Shown: positions 52,998-61,504 of the stretch, in pieces
How positions within the stretch are numbered: the first letter of the stretch is position 1
Layout: each line of letters begins with the position of its first letter
Assembly: GCF_900172335.1 (NCBI RefSeq)
Contig: NZ_FWFX01000001.1
Span: 485,254-549,253 of the forward strand
Length of the DNA: 64,000 bases
Reading direction: 5' to 3'
Source: Roseovarius albus
GTDB taxonomy: Bacteria; Pseudomonadota; Alphaproteobacteria; Rhodobacterales; Rhodobacteraceae
The notes under the pieces: generated by a model
The model's input: the letters and a program-made list of their open reading frames with translations, nothing else
Told to the model about the DNA's origin: nothing
Database searches by the model: none
Position numbers and translations under genes: made by a program

Positions 52998-54107
52998 ATG
53001 GAATATTTTGTTTGTGGAGCAATGGTATATCGGCCATTGCTAAACTTAGTTGTTGGATGTAGTGATCTGTCGACATTGCAAACTGAGAATCTGCAGCATG
53101 CGGCGCTTTCCGCAGAACAGGCATGCTTTCCATTCCTTATCCGGGTCAAGGAGCAGTCAGTCGAAGGATTACTTCTTTCGGACCTAACGGAGGCAGAACT
53201 CGAGCGACTGACCTTCTTTTCAAATTGCATCGGAGGTGAGGCAGGCCCATATGACGGCATGGGAACGTCCAAGATCATTGCGTATTGGTCCGTTGTGGCA
53301 GATCAGAAAACAGCACAGGACCACGATGCAGATCTCTGGGTGCAAAACTGGTCGGCTATTGCTTTGGAAGCCGCGCAGGAAATCATGGGTTATTTCAGAC
53401 TAAGGTCCGCAAGCGAAGTGCGCGCTGGATTACAGATGATATTGTTACGGGCACATGCTCGGGTTGAGGCTGCTACAGGTGTGCCTGCAAATGTGCGAAG
53501 TGCCAAGGAGTCTAACCAAGTCGATATCGTCCATCAAGACAGCCCCCATGCCGGATACTTTGTTACACGCGATTTCAGCTTGCGCCATCCAACTTTTGCC
53601 GGTGGTCAAAGCCCGATCGTACGACGCGAAGTTTTCGTTGCCACTGATGCGGCGATTGTATTGCCTTATGATCCAGTAAATGACCGCGTTATGCTTGTTG
53701 AACAATTCCGCATGGGACCCTTTGGTAGGGGGGACGTCCGCCCTTGGATGTTGGAGCCTGTCGCGGGACGCATTGACCCGGGGGAAACGCCAGAATCCAC
53801 CGCTCGTCGCGAATGTGAAGAGGAAGCCGGCCTGACCCTTCACCGGCTAGAGAAGATCTCCAGTCATTATAGCTCTCCGGGTTGTTCCACCGAGTATTTC
53901 CATCTCTTTTTGGGCGTCTGTGATCTACCGAATCTTGACCAAGGGCAGGGCGGTCTGGACGCTGAACACGAAGACATCCGCACACATGTTCTACCCTTTG
54001 ATCAGGCAATGGACCTTTTGACCACGGGCGAAGCGGATAACGGTCCATTAGTCCTTTCTTTGCTATGGCTTGCACGCGAGCGCGAAAGGTTGCGATCCGC
54101 CGCTTGA
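52998..54107 (+). CDS. trgB: TrgB-like protein, gamma-glutamylcyclotransferase-like + Nudix hydrolase
   Basis: 369 residues. The N-terminal part (MEYFVCGAMVYRPLLNLVVG) resembles the gamma-glutamylcyclotransferase (AIG2-like) fold. The C-terminal part is a Nudix domain with a full box GRIDPGETPESTARRECEEEAGL (GX5EX7REUXEEXGU) around 258-280. Such pairs hydrolyse nucleoside diphosphate derivatives such as ADP-ribose. In R. sphaeroides trgB acts with trgA in tellurite resistance; whether through Nudix activity is not known. Confidence 0.88.
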   Translation: MEYFVCGAMVYRPLLNLVVGCSDLSTLQTENLQHAALSAEQACFPFLIRVKEQSVEGLLLSDLTEAELERLTFFSNCIGGEAGPYDGMGTSKIIAYWSVVADQKTAQDHDADLWVQNWSAIALEAAQEIMGYFRLRSASEVRAGLQMILLRAHARVEAATGVPANVRSAKESNQVDIVHQDSPHAGYFVTRDFSLRHPTFAGGQSPIVRREVFVATDAAIVLPYDPVNDRVMLVEQFRMGPFGRGDVRPWMLEPVAGRIDPGETPESTARRECEEEAGLTLHRLEKISSHYSSPGCSTEYFHLFLGVCDLPNLDQGQGGLDAEHEDIRTHVLPFDQAMDLLTTGEADNGPLVLSLLWLARERERLRSAA

Positions 54108-54162
54108 GTTCCCGTTCCGCAGCCTCTACATCTTGGGGGCATTTTTCTAAGGAGCACGCGGA

Positions 54163-55194
54163 ATGCACGTACACAAGGATCTGGCCGCCGCCATTGGTAA
54201 CACCCCCCTTATCCGGTTGCGCCGGGCCAGCGAGGCCACAGGCTGTGAGATCCTTGGCAAGGCCGAGTTCATGAACCCCGGCCAGTCGGTCAAAGACCGC
54301 GCCGCGCTCTTTATAATTCAAGACGCAATTGCCCGCGGTGATCTGCGTCCTGGCGGCACCATTGTTGAAGGTACCGCTGGTAACACGGGCATCGGTCTCG
54401 CGCTCGTGGGAGCCTCATTGGGGTTCAAAACCGTCATTGTGATCCCGGAAACCCAAAGCCAAGAAAAAAAGGATATGATCCGTCTGGCCGGGGCCGAATT
54501 GGTGCAGGTGCCCGCAGCCCCATACAGCAACCCTAATAACTATGTTCGCTATTCCGGGCGATTGGCCGAAAAACTGGCTGAAACTGAAGAAAACGGTGCG
54601 ATCTGGGCCAATCAGTTCGACAACGTTGCAAACCGTCAAGCACATGTTGAAACCACCGGCCCCGAAATCTGGAAGCAGACCGGCGGCAAAGTTGACGGTT
54701 TTGTCAGCGCAATCGGATCAGGCGGTACTTTGGCGGGAGTAGGCGAAGCGCTGCAGCCAAAAGGGGTCAAAATGGCACTGGCTGATCCGATGGGCTCGGG
54801 GATGTACACCATTTATCTTGATGGCAAGGCAGCGGCCGAGGGCAGCTCGATCACCGAAGGTATTGGGCAGGGGCGGGTGACCGCCAACCTCGAAGGGTTT
54901 ACCCCCGATATGTTGTTCCAGATCCCAGACGATGAGGCATTGCCCATCGTTTATGACCTGCTCGAACATGAGGGTCTTTGTCTTGGCGGTTCATCGGGCA
55001 TCAACATTGCAGGTGCGATGCGGATGGCGCGCGAAATGGGTCCGGGTCACACCATCGTCACCATGCTGTGTGACTATGGCACGCGCTACCAGTCTAAAAT
55101 GTTCAATCCTGACTTCCTGCGCGAGAAAAACCTGCCGCTCCCAAGCTGGATTTCGCAAGCGCCAGAATCCATCCCAGGGGTCTTTGTCGAGTGA
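54163..55194 (+). CDS. cysK: Cysteine synthase A
   Basis: 343 residues. Makes cysteine from O-acetylserine and sulfide using PLP. The PLP lysine is in QSVKDRAAL, the substrate loop in EGTAGNTGIGLA, and GSGGTLAGVGEAL binds the phosphate. Located directly downstream of trgA-trgB, as in Rhodobacter, where this locus confers tellurite resistance. It overlaps the MscS gene by four bases (GTGA). Confidence 0.92.
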   Translation: MHVHKDLAAAIGNTPLIRLRRASEATGCEILGKAEFMNPGQSVKDRAALFIIQDAIARGDLRPGGTIVEGTAGNTGIGLALVGASLGFKTVIVIPETQSQEKKDMIRLAGAELVQVPAAPYSNPNNYVRYSGRLAEKLAETEENGAIWANQFDNVANRQAHVETTGPEIWKQTGGKVDGFVSAIGSGGTLAGVGEALQPKGVKMALADPMGSGMYTIYLDGKAAAEGSSITEGIGQGRVTANLEGFTPDMLFQIPDDEALPIVYDLLEHEGLCLGGSSGINIAGAMRMAREMGPGHTIVTMLCDYGTRYQSKMFNPDFLREKNLPLPSWISQAPESIPGVFVE

Positions 55195-57650
55195 TCACCG
55201 TTGCAAAACATCTTTTGGCTGCGATCTGTCTGACCCTAACAGTACTTTGGGGGGCAGCCGCGTGGGCACAAGATGGCAGTGTGGTCCCTGATTACGAGAC
55301 GTGGCAGAAAACTGCGTCGGTTGCGGAAGACGCAATCGAAACGGAAAAGATGTCGACGGTAGGGTTTGAGGATCTGCGCGACGAACTGGCCAACTGGCGT
55401 GAAGAGTTTCGTGATCGCGGCTCAGTCAACAGCAACGCGATTGCGATCGTGAACGATCAGTTGGCGGCGCTTGGACCTGTTCCGGAAAGTGGCACCGAGG
55501 ACGCCGACACTGCCCAACAACGCGAAGACCTGAATACCCGATTGTCCGAGTTGGAGGCCCCGGTTAAACGAGCAGAGCTGGCGTATCGCCGGGCCGATGG
55601 GATGATCAGTGGGGTTGATGACCTGCTCCGCGAACGCCGCAAGAAAGAGTTTCTAACGCTAGGTCCCTCACCGCTGAACCCTAAACACTGGGAAGAGGCG
55701 TTGTTTACAGTTGGGACTACGCTGCGCGATATTCATAGCGAGATTGCTTCGGCATGGGATAATCCTAAACATTTCAAGGAAATTATCGAAAGGACACCGA
55801 TCGCGATTGTTTTGGCGCTCATTGGGCTGTTCTTGCTGGTAAAGGGAAGAAGTTGGGGGCAGCGTCTGACGGACAACGTGCTGGGCTCCGATCCTCCTGC
55901 AGCCCGTCGCGCCTTGGGTTTTCTCGTGTCCCTCAGCAGTATGTTCCTGCCCTTGCTTGGAGTGTTCATCTTCGTCCAAGGGGTTTATCTGAGCGGATTT
56001 GTGGGGCTGCGCGGGGACTTCATTCTCAAGTCGACCCTACCATCGATGGCTGTTTATCTGTTCGCGCGCTGGCTGACACAGAGAGTTTTTTCGCCCCTTG
56101 AACAAACCGAACCGATCCTGCGGTTGACATCGGCGCAACGCAAAACTGGACGTTGGTGTGGTGATTTTTTGGGTGCAGTAACCGGCTTATATCTTTTTAC
56201 ATTCGATGTGGCGCAAATCGGAGACTGGGAATCTGCAACCCGTAATGTGATCTTGTACCCGCTCATCGTGATTGCAGCACTGCTGTTGTTCCGGTTAGCA
56301 CAATTGGTTCTTATTCATAGCCGCATTCGCGAAAGTGAATGTGGTGAAGCTACCTATCGTTCACGCTTGTCTCATCTGACTGCCCGCACATTGATGGGTT
56401 TGGCTATTGCGCCGCCTATATTGGGTGCTGTGGGGTATTTCGCAGCTGCACAAGGCTTGATGTTGCCAACCTTATTATCGCTTCAGATCTGGGGCGCGCT
56501 TTTGGTCGTGCAACGCCTTGTGGGGCAAGTGTACGTGATGCTGACGCACGGGCGCAGCAGAGCTTCGGATTCTCTCATTCTGGTGGTGATTAACTTCTGC
56601 CTTTCGGTGCTAATCTTACCAATTCTAGCTTTGGTCTGGGGTGCGCGTTGGGCCACCCTGACCGAATATTGGACCAAGCTGAATGAAGGTGTATCGCTGG
56701 GAGAAACCCAGATTTCACCAACCGTGTTTTTTACTTTGGTCATTGTCTTTGTCATTGGGTTTCTAGCAACCCGCTTGATCCAAGGCGCGCTGAAAGCCAC
56801 CGTTCTGCCGAAAACCAAACTGGACCCGGGCGCCCAAAGTGCCATGGTTTCGGGCTTTGGTTATATCGGAATCTTTTTGGCGGCCCTGGCTGCCATCGTT
56901 TCCGCCGGGATCAACCTCAGTTCGATCGCGATTGTTGCGGGTGCTCTGTCGGTCGGGATCGGCTTTGGTCTACAAACCATTGTGTCCAACTTTGTCTCAG
57001 GCATCATCCTGTTGATCGAGCGTCCCATTTCCGAAGGTGACTGGATTGAGGTTGGTGGAAACATGGGCTACGTGCGTGATATCAGCGTGCGTGCGACCCG
57101 GATCGAGACCTTCGATCGTTATGATGTGATCGTCCCAAATTCAGATTTGGTCAGCGGCACGGTCACCAATTACACTCGCGGAAACACCATTGGCCGAGTG
57201 ATTGTTCCCGTCGGCGTCGCTTACGGTACAGACACGCGCCGGGTCGAAAAAATCCTGATGGAGATTGGCGAAGCACATCCGATGGTACTGGCGGATCCAG
57301 CACCCTATGTGGTGTTTCAGGGCTTTGGCGACAGTTCGATAGATTTTGAGATCCGTGCCATTCTGCGCGATGTGAACTGGGTGTTGAATGTACGGTCAGA
57401 TATGAATCACGAAATCGCCCGTCGGTTTACCGAAGAAGGCATTTCTATTCCGTTCCCACAGCGCGATATTTGGATGCGTAGCATCGACGCAGAACAACAA
57501 GGTGGCCTTGCTGGCGTTGCGCGACAAACGCAAAAACAGGGGGAGGATACTGCTGCCTCGTCGATGTACGTCTCCGAAGCCGACCTTGGAGGAGGGCAGA
57601 GTGACGGCGACGGTGGAGGTGGCGACGGAGGCGGTGATGGAGGGCGTTAA
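55191..57650 (+). CDS. MscS-family channel with large N-terminal region (DUF3772)
   Basis: 819 residues, start GTG 55191 overlapping cysK. A signal peptide (MITVAKHLLAAICLTLTVLWGAAAWAQ) and a periplasmic helical region of about 180 residues (DUF3772-type) are followed by many membrane helices and then the MscS core: pore helix with ALSVGIGFGLQTIVSNFVSGIILL, then the beta domain (RPISEGDWIEVGG) and the C-terminal ferredoxin-like domain. The tail is Gly/Asp repeats (DGGGGDGGGDGG-like). It gates on membrane tension. Coupling to cysK is notable. Confidence 0.87.
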   Translation: MITVAKHLLAAICLTLTVLWGAAAWAQDGSVVPDYETWQKTASVAEDAIETEKMSTVGFEDLRDELANWREEFRDRGSVNSNAIAIVNDQLAALGPVPESGTEDADTAQQREDLNTRLSELEAPVKRAELAYRRADGMISGVDDLLRERRKKEFLTLGPSPLNPKHWEEALFTVGTTLRDIHSEIASAWDNPKHFKEIIERTPIAIVLALIGLFLLVKGRSWGQRLTDNVLGSDPPAARRALGFLVSLSSMFLPLLGVFIFVQGVYLSGFVGLRGDFILKSTLPSMAVYLFARWLTQRVFSPLEQTEPILRLTSAQRKTGRWCGDFLGAVTGLYLFTFDVAQIGDWESATRNVILYPLIVIAALLLFRLAQLVLIHSRIRESECGEATYRSRLSHLTARTLMGLAIAPPILGAVGYFAAAQGLMLPTLLSLQIWGALLVVQRLVGQVYVMLTHGRSRASDSLILVVINFCLSVLILPILALVWGARWATLTEYWTKLNEGVSLGETQISPTVFFTLVIVFVIGFLATRLIQGALKATVLPKTKLDPGAQSAMVSGFGYIGIFLAALAAIVSAGINLSSIAIVAGALSVGIGFGLQTIVSNFVSGIILLIERPISEGDWIEVGGNMGYVRDISVRATRIETFDRYDVIVPNSDLVSGTVTNYTRGNTIGRVIVPVGVAYGTDTRRVEKILMEIGEAHPMVLADPAPYVVFQGFGDSSIDFEIRAILRDVNWVLNVRSDMNHEIARRFTEEGISIPFPQRDIWMRSIDAEQQGGLAGVARQTQKQGEDTAASSMYVSEADLGGGQSDGDGGGGDGGGDGGR

Positions 57651-57774
57651 CCGTCTGAAATCTGTTTATTGAACAACAGTTCTCTTAACCCCGGACGGCA
57701 TTTGAAGAAAAATACCTCTAGCTCCCGAAATAGCCTTGCCATTGCCAAGGGTTATAAGATACGACCGGCGCCAC

Positions 57775-57864
57775 GGAGCGGTGGCCGAGTGGTCGAAGGC
57801 GCACGCCTGGAAAGTGTGTAGGCGGGAGACCGTCTCCAGGGTTCGAATCCCTGTCGCTCCGCCA
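57775..57864 (+). tRNA. tRNA-Ser (GGA)
   Basis: Ninety bases with long variable arm: acceptor GGAGCGG paired with TCGCTCC, D-arm GGCCGAGTGGTCGAAGGC, anticodon loop CTGGAAAG (GGA), T-arm AGGGTTCGAATCCCT, and CCA encoded at 57862-57864. It marks the left boundary of the integrated element; the integrase is 150 bases downstream in the same direction. Confidence 0.95.
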
Positions 57865-57873
57865 CTACCACAT

Positions 57874-57965
57874 TTCATTCAATTTCATCTGGTGTAGTTA
57901 GATGCCTTTAATGTCATATTTTTATGGCGATTGCTCCACCCGAGGATTTTATTGAATTTCACCTG
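57874..57965. repeat. Imperfect direct repeats, possible integrase arm sites
   Basis: An 18-base unit TTCATTCAATTTCATCTG (57874-57891) recurs as TTTATTGAATTTCACCTG (57948-57965), 15 of 18 identical. It lies between the tRNA 3' end, the expected core att site, and the integrase. Such repeats are typical arm-binding sites of tyrosine integrases. No second copy of the tRNA 3' end was seen up to 64000. Confidence 0.45.
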
Positions 57966-58013
57966 ATTATACCCGTATACTTTCATTGAGTGGTATAATT
58001 TGTGGTATGTTGC

Positions 58014-59186
58014 ATGGTCGCACTGAGCGGAAAGCTGACAAAGAAGCTCGTTGAGAATCTTGGACCGGGGCGTCATGGGGATGGGTCTGGCCTGTATCTG
58101 GTTGTCGATCCCTCCGGTGCGCGGCGTTGGATAGTGCGGGTCACAGTCAAAGGCCAGAAAAATCGCAAGGGTGCGCCGCTTCGAACAGATTTTGGTTTAG
58201 GTGGCGCTGATGTGGTGACCCTGAACCAAGCCCGAGAACGCGCGCTTGAGTATCGGCGCATGGCCAAGGCAGGGCTCAATCCGAGATACAATGCAGTCCA
58301 AGAAGTCCCGACATTCGAAGAACTGTGCCGCCAGGTGCATATCGAGCGCCTGCCCACATGGAAGAATGCCAAACACGGCCAACAATGGCTGAACACGCTG
58401 AGAGACTATGCCTTTCCCAAAATCGGGCGCATGCCAGTGGATAGCATTGGACAGCCCGAGGTGCTGATGTGCCTTTCTCCGATCTGGACGGAAAAGTATG
58501 AAACGGCGAGGCGGTTGTCGCAACGGATCAAGACAGTTTTGGATGTTGCGAAGTCAAAAGGGTTTCGGACTGGTGAAAACCCTGTGACGGAAATTCGTGA
58601 TGCCAAGGTCCTGCCAACCGTCCGCGCCAAGGTACAGCATCACGAGGCCATGCCATGGCAAGAGGTGCCAGCTTTCTATGCAGGTCTGGCCAAGCGCAAG
58701 GCAATGGCGGCCAAGGCCCTGAGATTCACCATGCTGACGGCCTGCCGCACCTCGGAAGTGCTAGAGATGAAGTGGCCCGAGGTTGATTTTGACGCCAGGC
58801 TGTGGACGATCCCGGCCGAGCGGATGAAAACGGCAGTCGAGCATCGTGTCCCCCTGACAGATGAAATGCTGTCTATTCTGGAGCCGCTGCAAGCCATGGC
58901 ATCCGAATATGTATTTGAAGGGCAGAAACGTCATCAGCCGTTGTCTAATATGTCGATGCTTATGTTGCTGCGCCGGATCGGGATCAAGCATGTGACCGTG
59001 CATGGCTTTCGCAGCAGCTTTCGCGATTGGGCGGCGGAATGTGCCAAAGCCCCGCGAGAATTGGCTGAGGCAGCCCTAGCGCATCAGGTTGGAACAGATG
59101 TTGAGCGGGCCTATGCGCGGTCGGATTTGCTAGAAAGGAGGAGGGAATTAGCTGAGTATTGGTCGAACTTCGTGCATGAATTTTAG
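58014..59186 (+). CDS. P4-type tyrosine integrase
   Basis: 390 residues from ATG 58014. N-terminal DUF4102/arm-binding domain (LTKKLVENLGPGRHGDGSGLYLVVD), a SAM-like core-binding helical region, and a catalytic domain with TACRTSEVLEM (Arg), HGFRSSFRDW (His-x-x-Arg) and the C-terminal tyrosine AHQVGTDVERAYAR. The promoter element TATAAT at 57994-57999 lies only 14 bases upstream, so a leaderless or near-leaderless start is possible. It is next to tRNA-Ser and drives excision/insertion of the element. Confidence 0.95.
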   Translation: MVALSGKLTKKLVENLGPGRHGDGSGLYLVVDPSGARRWIVRVTVKGQKNRKGAPLRTDFGLGGADVVTLNQARERALEYRRMAKAGLNPRYNAVQEVPTFEELCRQVHIERLPTWKNAKHGQQWLNTLRDYAFPKIGRMPVDSIGQPEVLMCLSPIWTEKYETARRLSQRIKTVLDVAKSKGFRTGENPVTEIRDAKVLPTVRAKVQHHEAMPWQEVPAFYAGLAKRKAMAAKALRFTMLTACRTSEVLEMKWPEVDFDARLWTIPAERMKTAVEHRVPLTDEMLSILEPLQAMASEYVFEGQKRHQPLSNMSMLMLLRRIGIKHVTVHGFRSSFRDWAAECAKAPRELAEAALAHQVGTDVERAYARSDLLERRRELAEYWSNFVHEF

Positions 59187-59206
59187 AAAGGTGGCAATGT
59201 AACAAA

Positions 59207-60145
59207 ATGTTTTCGCCGGAAGGATACGTTGGTTTTAGTCGGATGACCGAATTCATATCTGACTGGGCGCACAAAATTTACTTAGCCTATTTGGTCGAAG
59301 AGCTCGGAAACGAACCTGAGCGTGTATTTCGAGAAACAAAAAATGCTGAATCTATGTTGGCTTCTTACCGTTTAAAGCAACTTCGAAGCAGTAACCCAAA
59401 TTTCACAGCAACATCTGAAGATAAACACTGGAGAAAGTACTTAGCTACGGCTAATGAAGATGCCCTCAACGTAGCCGTGATATTTCATTGTATTTTTTCA
59501 AAATTGTTGATGCGATTTGATACTTTGTTAGTTTCATCTGAGGGAAACATTATGCGCCCTGATGACTATATTTTCTTACATCTTGATAGATTGGATTGGG
59601 TGGACCCTTGCTGGCCAATAAGGAATACATCTGCTCTCAGCAAAATTTTTGAATATTTCGACAAAGGCAGGTTCGGCCGAAATAGTTTGGCAGACAGGTA
59701 CTGTTTCATAGATTTTGAACTTGGTACTATATGTCTTAAAAACAATTCGCTCTCTGGTTTCAAAGAGTGCTCTCATTTTTTTGATGATAGCCCTTTTGAT
59801 CGCTACTATAAAATCCACGTCGAGCCGTTTCTTGAACGAGCAATAGTTTGGCGTGAAGATGATTTACCACAAAACTTTCCCGAGTTTTTTGAAACAATTT
59901 CAGCAATCGAAGCTCGTTGGGGGCTGCCCGCAATCTTCGCGCGAATGGAAGAAAACAGGGGGCATCAACTTAAAAGGGGCGTGAAGCCAACTGGAGCTAG
60001 AAGCGAGTTTCTTCGACGATATCCAGATGGTAAACCCGAACACTTAAGTGCAGAAGCTGTAGCGGCAGAATTGACTGAAGCTGGATTTCCCATTTCAGGT
60101 AGGCAAGTGCAAAACTACGATAGAGAAAGAAGAAATAGGAAGTAA
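59207..60145 (+). CDS. Unknown element protein
   Basis: 312 residues, AT-rich codons compared to the region around it. The N-terminal two-thirds shows no motif; the last 40 residues (SAEAVAAELTEAGFPISGRQVQNYDRERRNRK) look like a helix-turn-helix. A role in DNA binding is possible but weak. The stop codon falls inside an inverted repeat with 12-bp arms (60136-60168). Confidence 0.6.
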   Translation: MFSPEGYVGFSRMTEFISDWAHKIYLAYLVEELGNEPERVFRETKNAESMLASYRLKQLRSSNPNFTATSEDKHWRKYLATANEDALNVAVIFHCIFSKLLMRFDTLLVSSEGNIMRPDDYIFLHLDRLDWVDPCWPIRNTSALSKIFEYFDKGRFGRNSLADRYCFIDFELGTICLKNNSLSGFKECSHFFDDSPFDRYYKIHVEPFLERAIVWREDDLPQNFPEFFETISAIEARWGLPAIFARMEENRGHQLKRGVKPTGARSEFLRRYPDGKPEHLSAEAVAAELTEAGFPISGRQVQNYDRERRNRK

Positions 60146-60188
60146 TTCTTGGTTCTAATTACTTCCTACGAGGCCTCTTCAAGAAGAG
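60136..60188. other. Two tandem hairpins after unknown element gene
   Basis: TAGGAAGTAATT / AATTACTTCCTA (perfect 12-bp arms, 9-base loop, 60136-60168) overlaps the stop codon of the previous gene. A second hairpin CTCTTC / GAAGAG (2-base loop) is at 60175-60188. No T-run. Possibly a terminator that separates it from the alpA-like unit, or a protein-binding site. Confidence 0.5.
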
Positions 60189-60239
60189 TACATTAAGCGC
60201 CACCGTAAGCCATCAGAAGCAACCGATGAGGTTTTATCG

Positions 60240-60449
60240 ATGGCAGATATCTTTGAAAGCAACCGAACCTATTTGCTTGGCGATCCGGAACTTGAGGTTC
60301 TGGGTAGCCGGGAAAAACTTGCGCAATGGCGGCACCGCAATGTGGGGCCAGCCTTTATCCGGATTGGACGGCGCATTGCTTATCACGGGGCAGATCTGAA
60401 TGCCTGGCTGAACGCCCGCCGCATCGACCCCAGCAATGAGGCCGCCTAA
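60240..60449 (+). CDS. AlpA/excisionase-like DNA-binding protein
   Basis: 69 residues. LGSREKLAQWRHRNVGPAFIRIGRRIAY followed by DLNAWLNARR fits the MerR-like winged helix of AlpA and excisionases, which activate P4-type integrase genes or aid excision. It is first of a chain of overlapping genes. The final TAATG overlaps the next start. Confidence 0.7.
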   Translation: MADIFESNRTYLLGDPELEVLGSREKLAQWRHRNVGPAFIRIGRRIAYHGADLNAWLNARRIDPSNEAA

Positions 60450-60640
60450 TGAAAAACCCCAACTCCACTTTCGGGGCCGGGGTTCTTCCGCTGACATTGG
60501 ATGCCAGACGAGACATCTCATCTGATGCCAGAAAACGGCCCACGCCCGCAACTGAAATCCGCAAACGCTTTTATCTGTGCCCCGGCACCAACTCGGTTGA
60601 GCCCATCCGAATACGAAGAGGAGTGATCAGGGATGACTGA
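60449..60640 (+). CDS. Small unknown element protein
   Basis: 63 residues, basic, no recognised motif. Starts on the last base of the AlpA-like stop and ends eight bases into the next gene, so it is likely translated as part of the unit. The arginine-rich C-terminus (IRIRRGVIRDD) may bind DNA or RNA. Confidence 0.5.
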   Translation: MKNPNSTFGAGVLPLTLDARRDISSDARKRPTPATEIRKRFYLCPGTNSVEPIRIRRGVIRDD

Positions 60641-60944
60641 ATTCAAACCACTCCAATCGGATGTTGGGGATCTGGCACAGGGTACTGATCACCGAGAAAG
60701 CGTAGAGGGCTATCATTCTGTTATCCTGCGCGGAGATTTGTACCGCGTGATTGCCTGCAAGGACCATCTGCAGTGGATCATCCAGTGCCGCGCCGGTGTG
60801 AGGCACGGTGGAGTGCGATGGGACAGCCTTGCCTACTGTCGCACCCGTGACGCCCTGATCCGGCGCTGGACGGGCCTTCAAGCCGATGGCTCAACCAACT
60901 GGCCCAGCCTTGAGCGCCTGCCTGCGCAGATCGGGAGATCATAA
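60633..60944 (+). CDS. Small unknown element protein
   Basis: 103 residues. HSVILRGDLYRVIACKDHLQWIIQ suggests a compact beta-rich fold; several basic residues and a Trp-rich end. GGAGTGATCAGGG precedes it. It overlaps the genes on both sides and belongs to the same transcript. Function unknown. Confidence 0.5.
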   Translation: MTEFKPLQSDVGDLAQGTDHRESVEGYHSVILRGDLYRVIACKDHLQWIIQCRAGVRHGGVRWDSLAYCRTRDALIRRWTGLQADGSTNWPSLERLPAQIGRS

Positions 60945-61462
60945 TGGGGCGGCGCAAAGGAAAACGGCCTGAAGACGGGCAGTATGTGAATGTGCCCTAC
61001 GCCATGATCAAAAGCGAGGCCTGGCGGTCCTTGTCTGGCACTGCGATGCGCCTGTGGTTCGAGCTGCACTGTCGCTACAACGGCGGCAACAATGGACGGT
61101 TGACGCTGTCTTATGCAGAAGCGGCGGATCTTCTGGGCATAGGCAAGGCCAGCGCGCAACGGGCCTATCAGGAATTGGTCGAGAAAGGTTTCCTTGCGAT
61201 GGAGCAGGAAGGCAACTGGTATCACCGTCGTGCCCACCAATGGCGCTTGACCACAAAACCGATGCAGCGCGCCAAAGGGCGCGAGACGCCAACCCAGGAT
61301 TGGCGCTCCTGGCGATCTGAAAAAACAAAACGCGGTTCTGAAATGGAACCGTCAGGGTCTTCCGTGGTTCCATTTGGGAACCCAAAACCCGCTCATGGTT
61401 CCATCTCAGAACCCGTCAGGGCCAAATCAAGGCGCTCCTTCGGTTCTGAAACGGAACACTAA
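60944..61462 (+). CDS. Winged-helix replication initiator-like protein (lambda O-type layout)
   Basis: 172 residues. YVNVPYAMIKSEAWRSLSG, then LTLSYAEAADLLGIGKASAQRAYQELVEKGFL form a winged helix with the recognition helix around residue 65, resembling the N-terminal DNA-binding part of phage replication proteins. There is no helicase or primase domain. The last 45 residues are Ser/Pro/Glu-rich and are encoded by four copies of a 17-bp dyad, which looks like DNA constraint rather than protein constraint. The start overlaps the previous stop by one base. In lambda, O binds iterons within its own gene; the same is inferred here. Confidence 0.6.
   Translation: MGRRKGKRPEDGQYVNVPYAMIKSEAWRSLSGTAMRLWFELHCRYNGGNNGRLTLSYAEAADLLGIGKASAQRAYQELVEKGFLAMEQEGNWYHRRAHQWRLTTKPMQRAKGRETPTQDWRSWRSEKTKRGSEMEPSGSSVVPFGNPKPAHGSISEPVRAKSRRSFGSETEH
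61334..61458. repeat. Four-copy 17-bp iteron array inside the rep-like gene
   Basis: Units at 61334-61350, 61366-61382, 61397-61413 and 61442-61458. In common orientation they read GGTTCCATTTCAGAACC (copy 1, reverse), GGTTCCATTTGGGAACC (copy 2), GGTTCCATCTCAGAACC (copy 3) and TGTTCCGTTTCAGAACC (copy 4, reverse), so even the central bases are conserved. Starts are 32, 31 and 45 bases apart; the first two spacings equal about three helical turns. A further dyad CGCCAA/TTGGCG lies at 61287-61305. The array is a candidate replication origin. Confidence 0.75.
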
Positions 61463-61504
61463 TACTAACCACTCTCTTCAGAGCAGAGGAAAGGATACAG
61501 GCAC

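Noticed and set aside
61287..61305. CGCCAA-N7-TTGGCG dyad as a fifth iteron
   Set aside because: Sequence differs from the 17-bp unit; kept only as a separate dyad.
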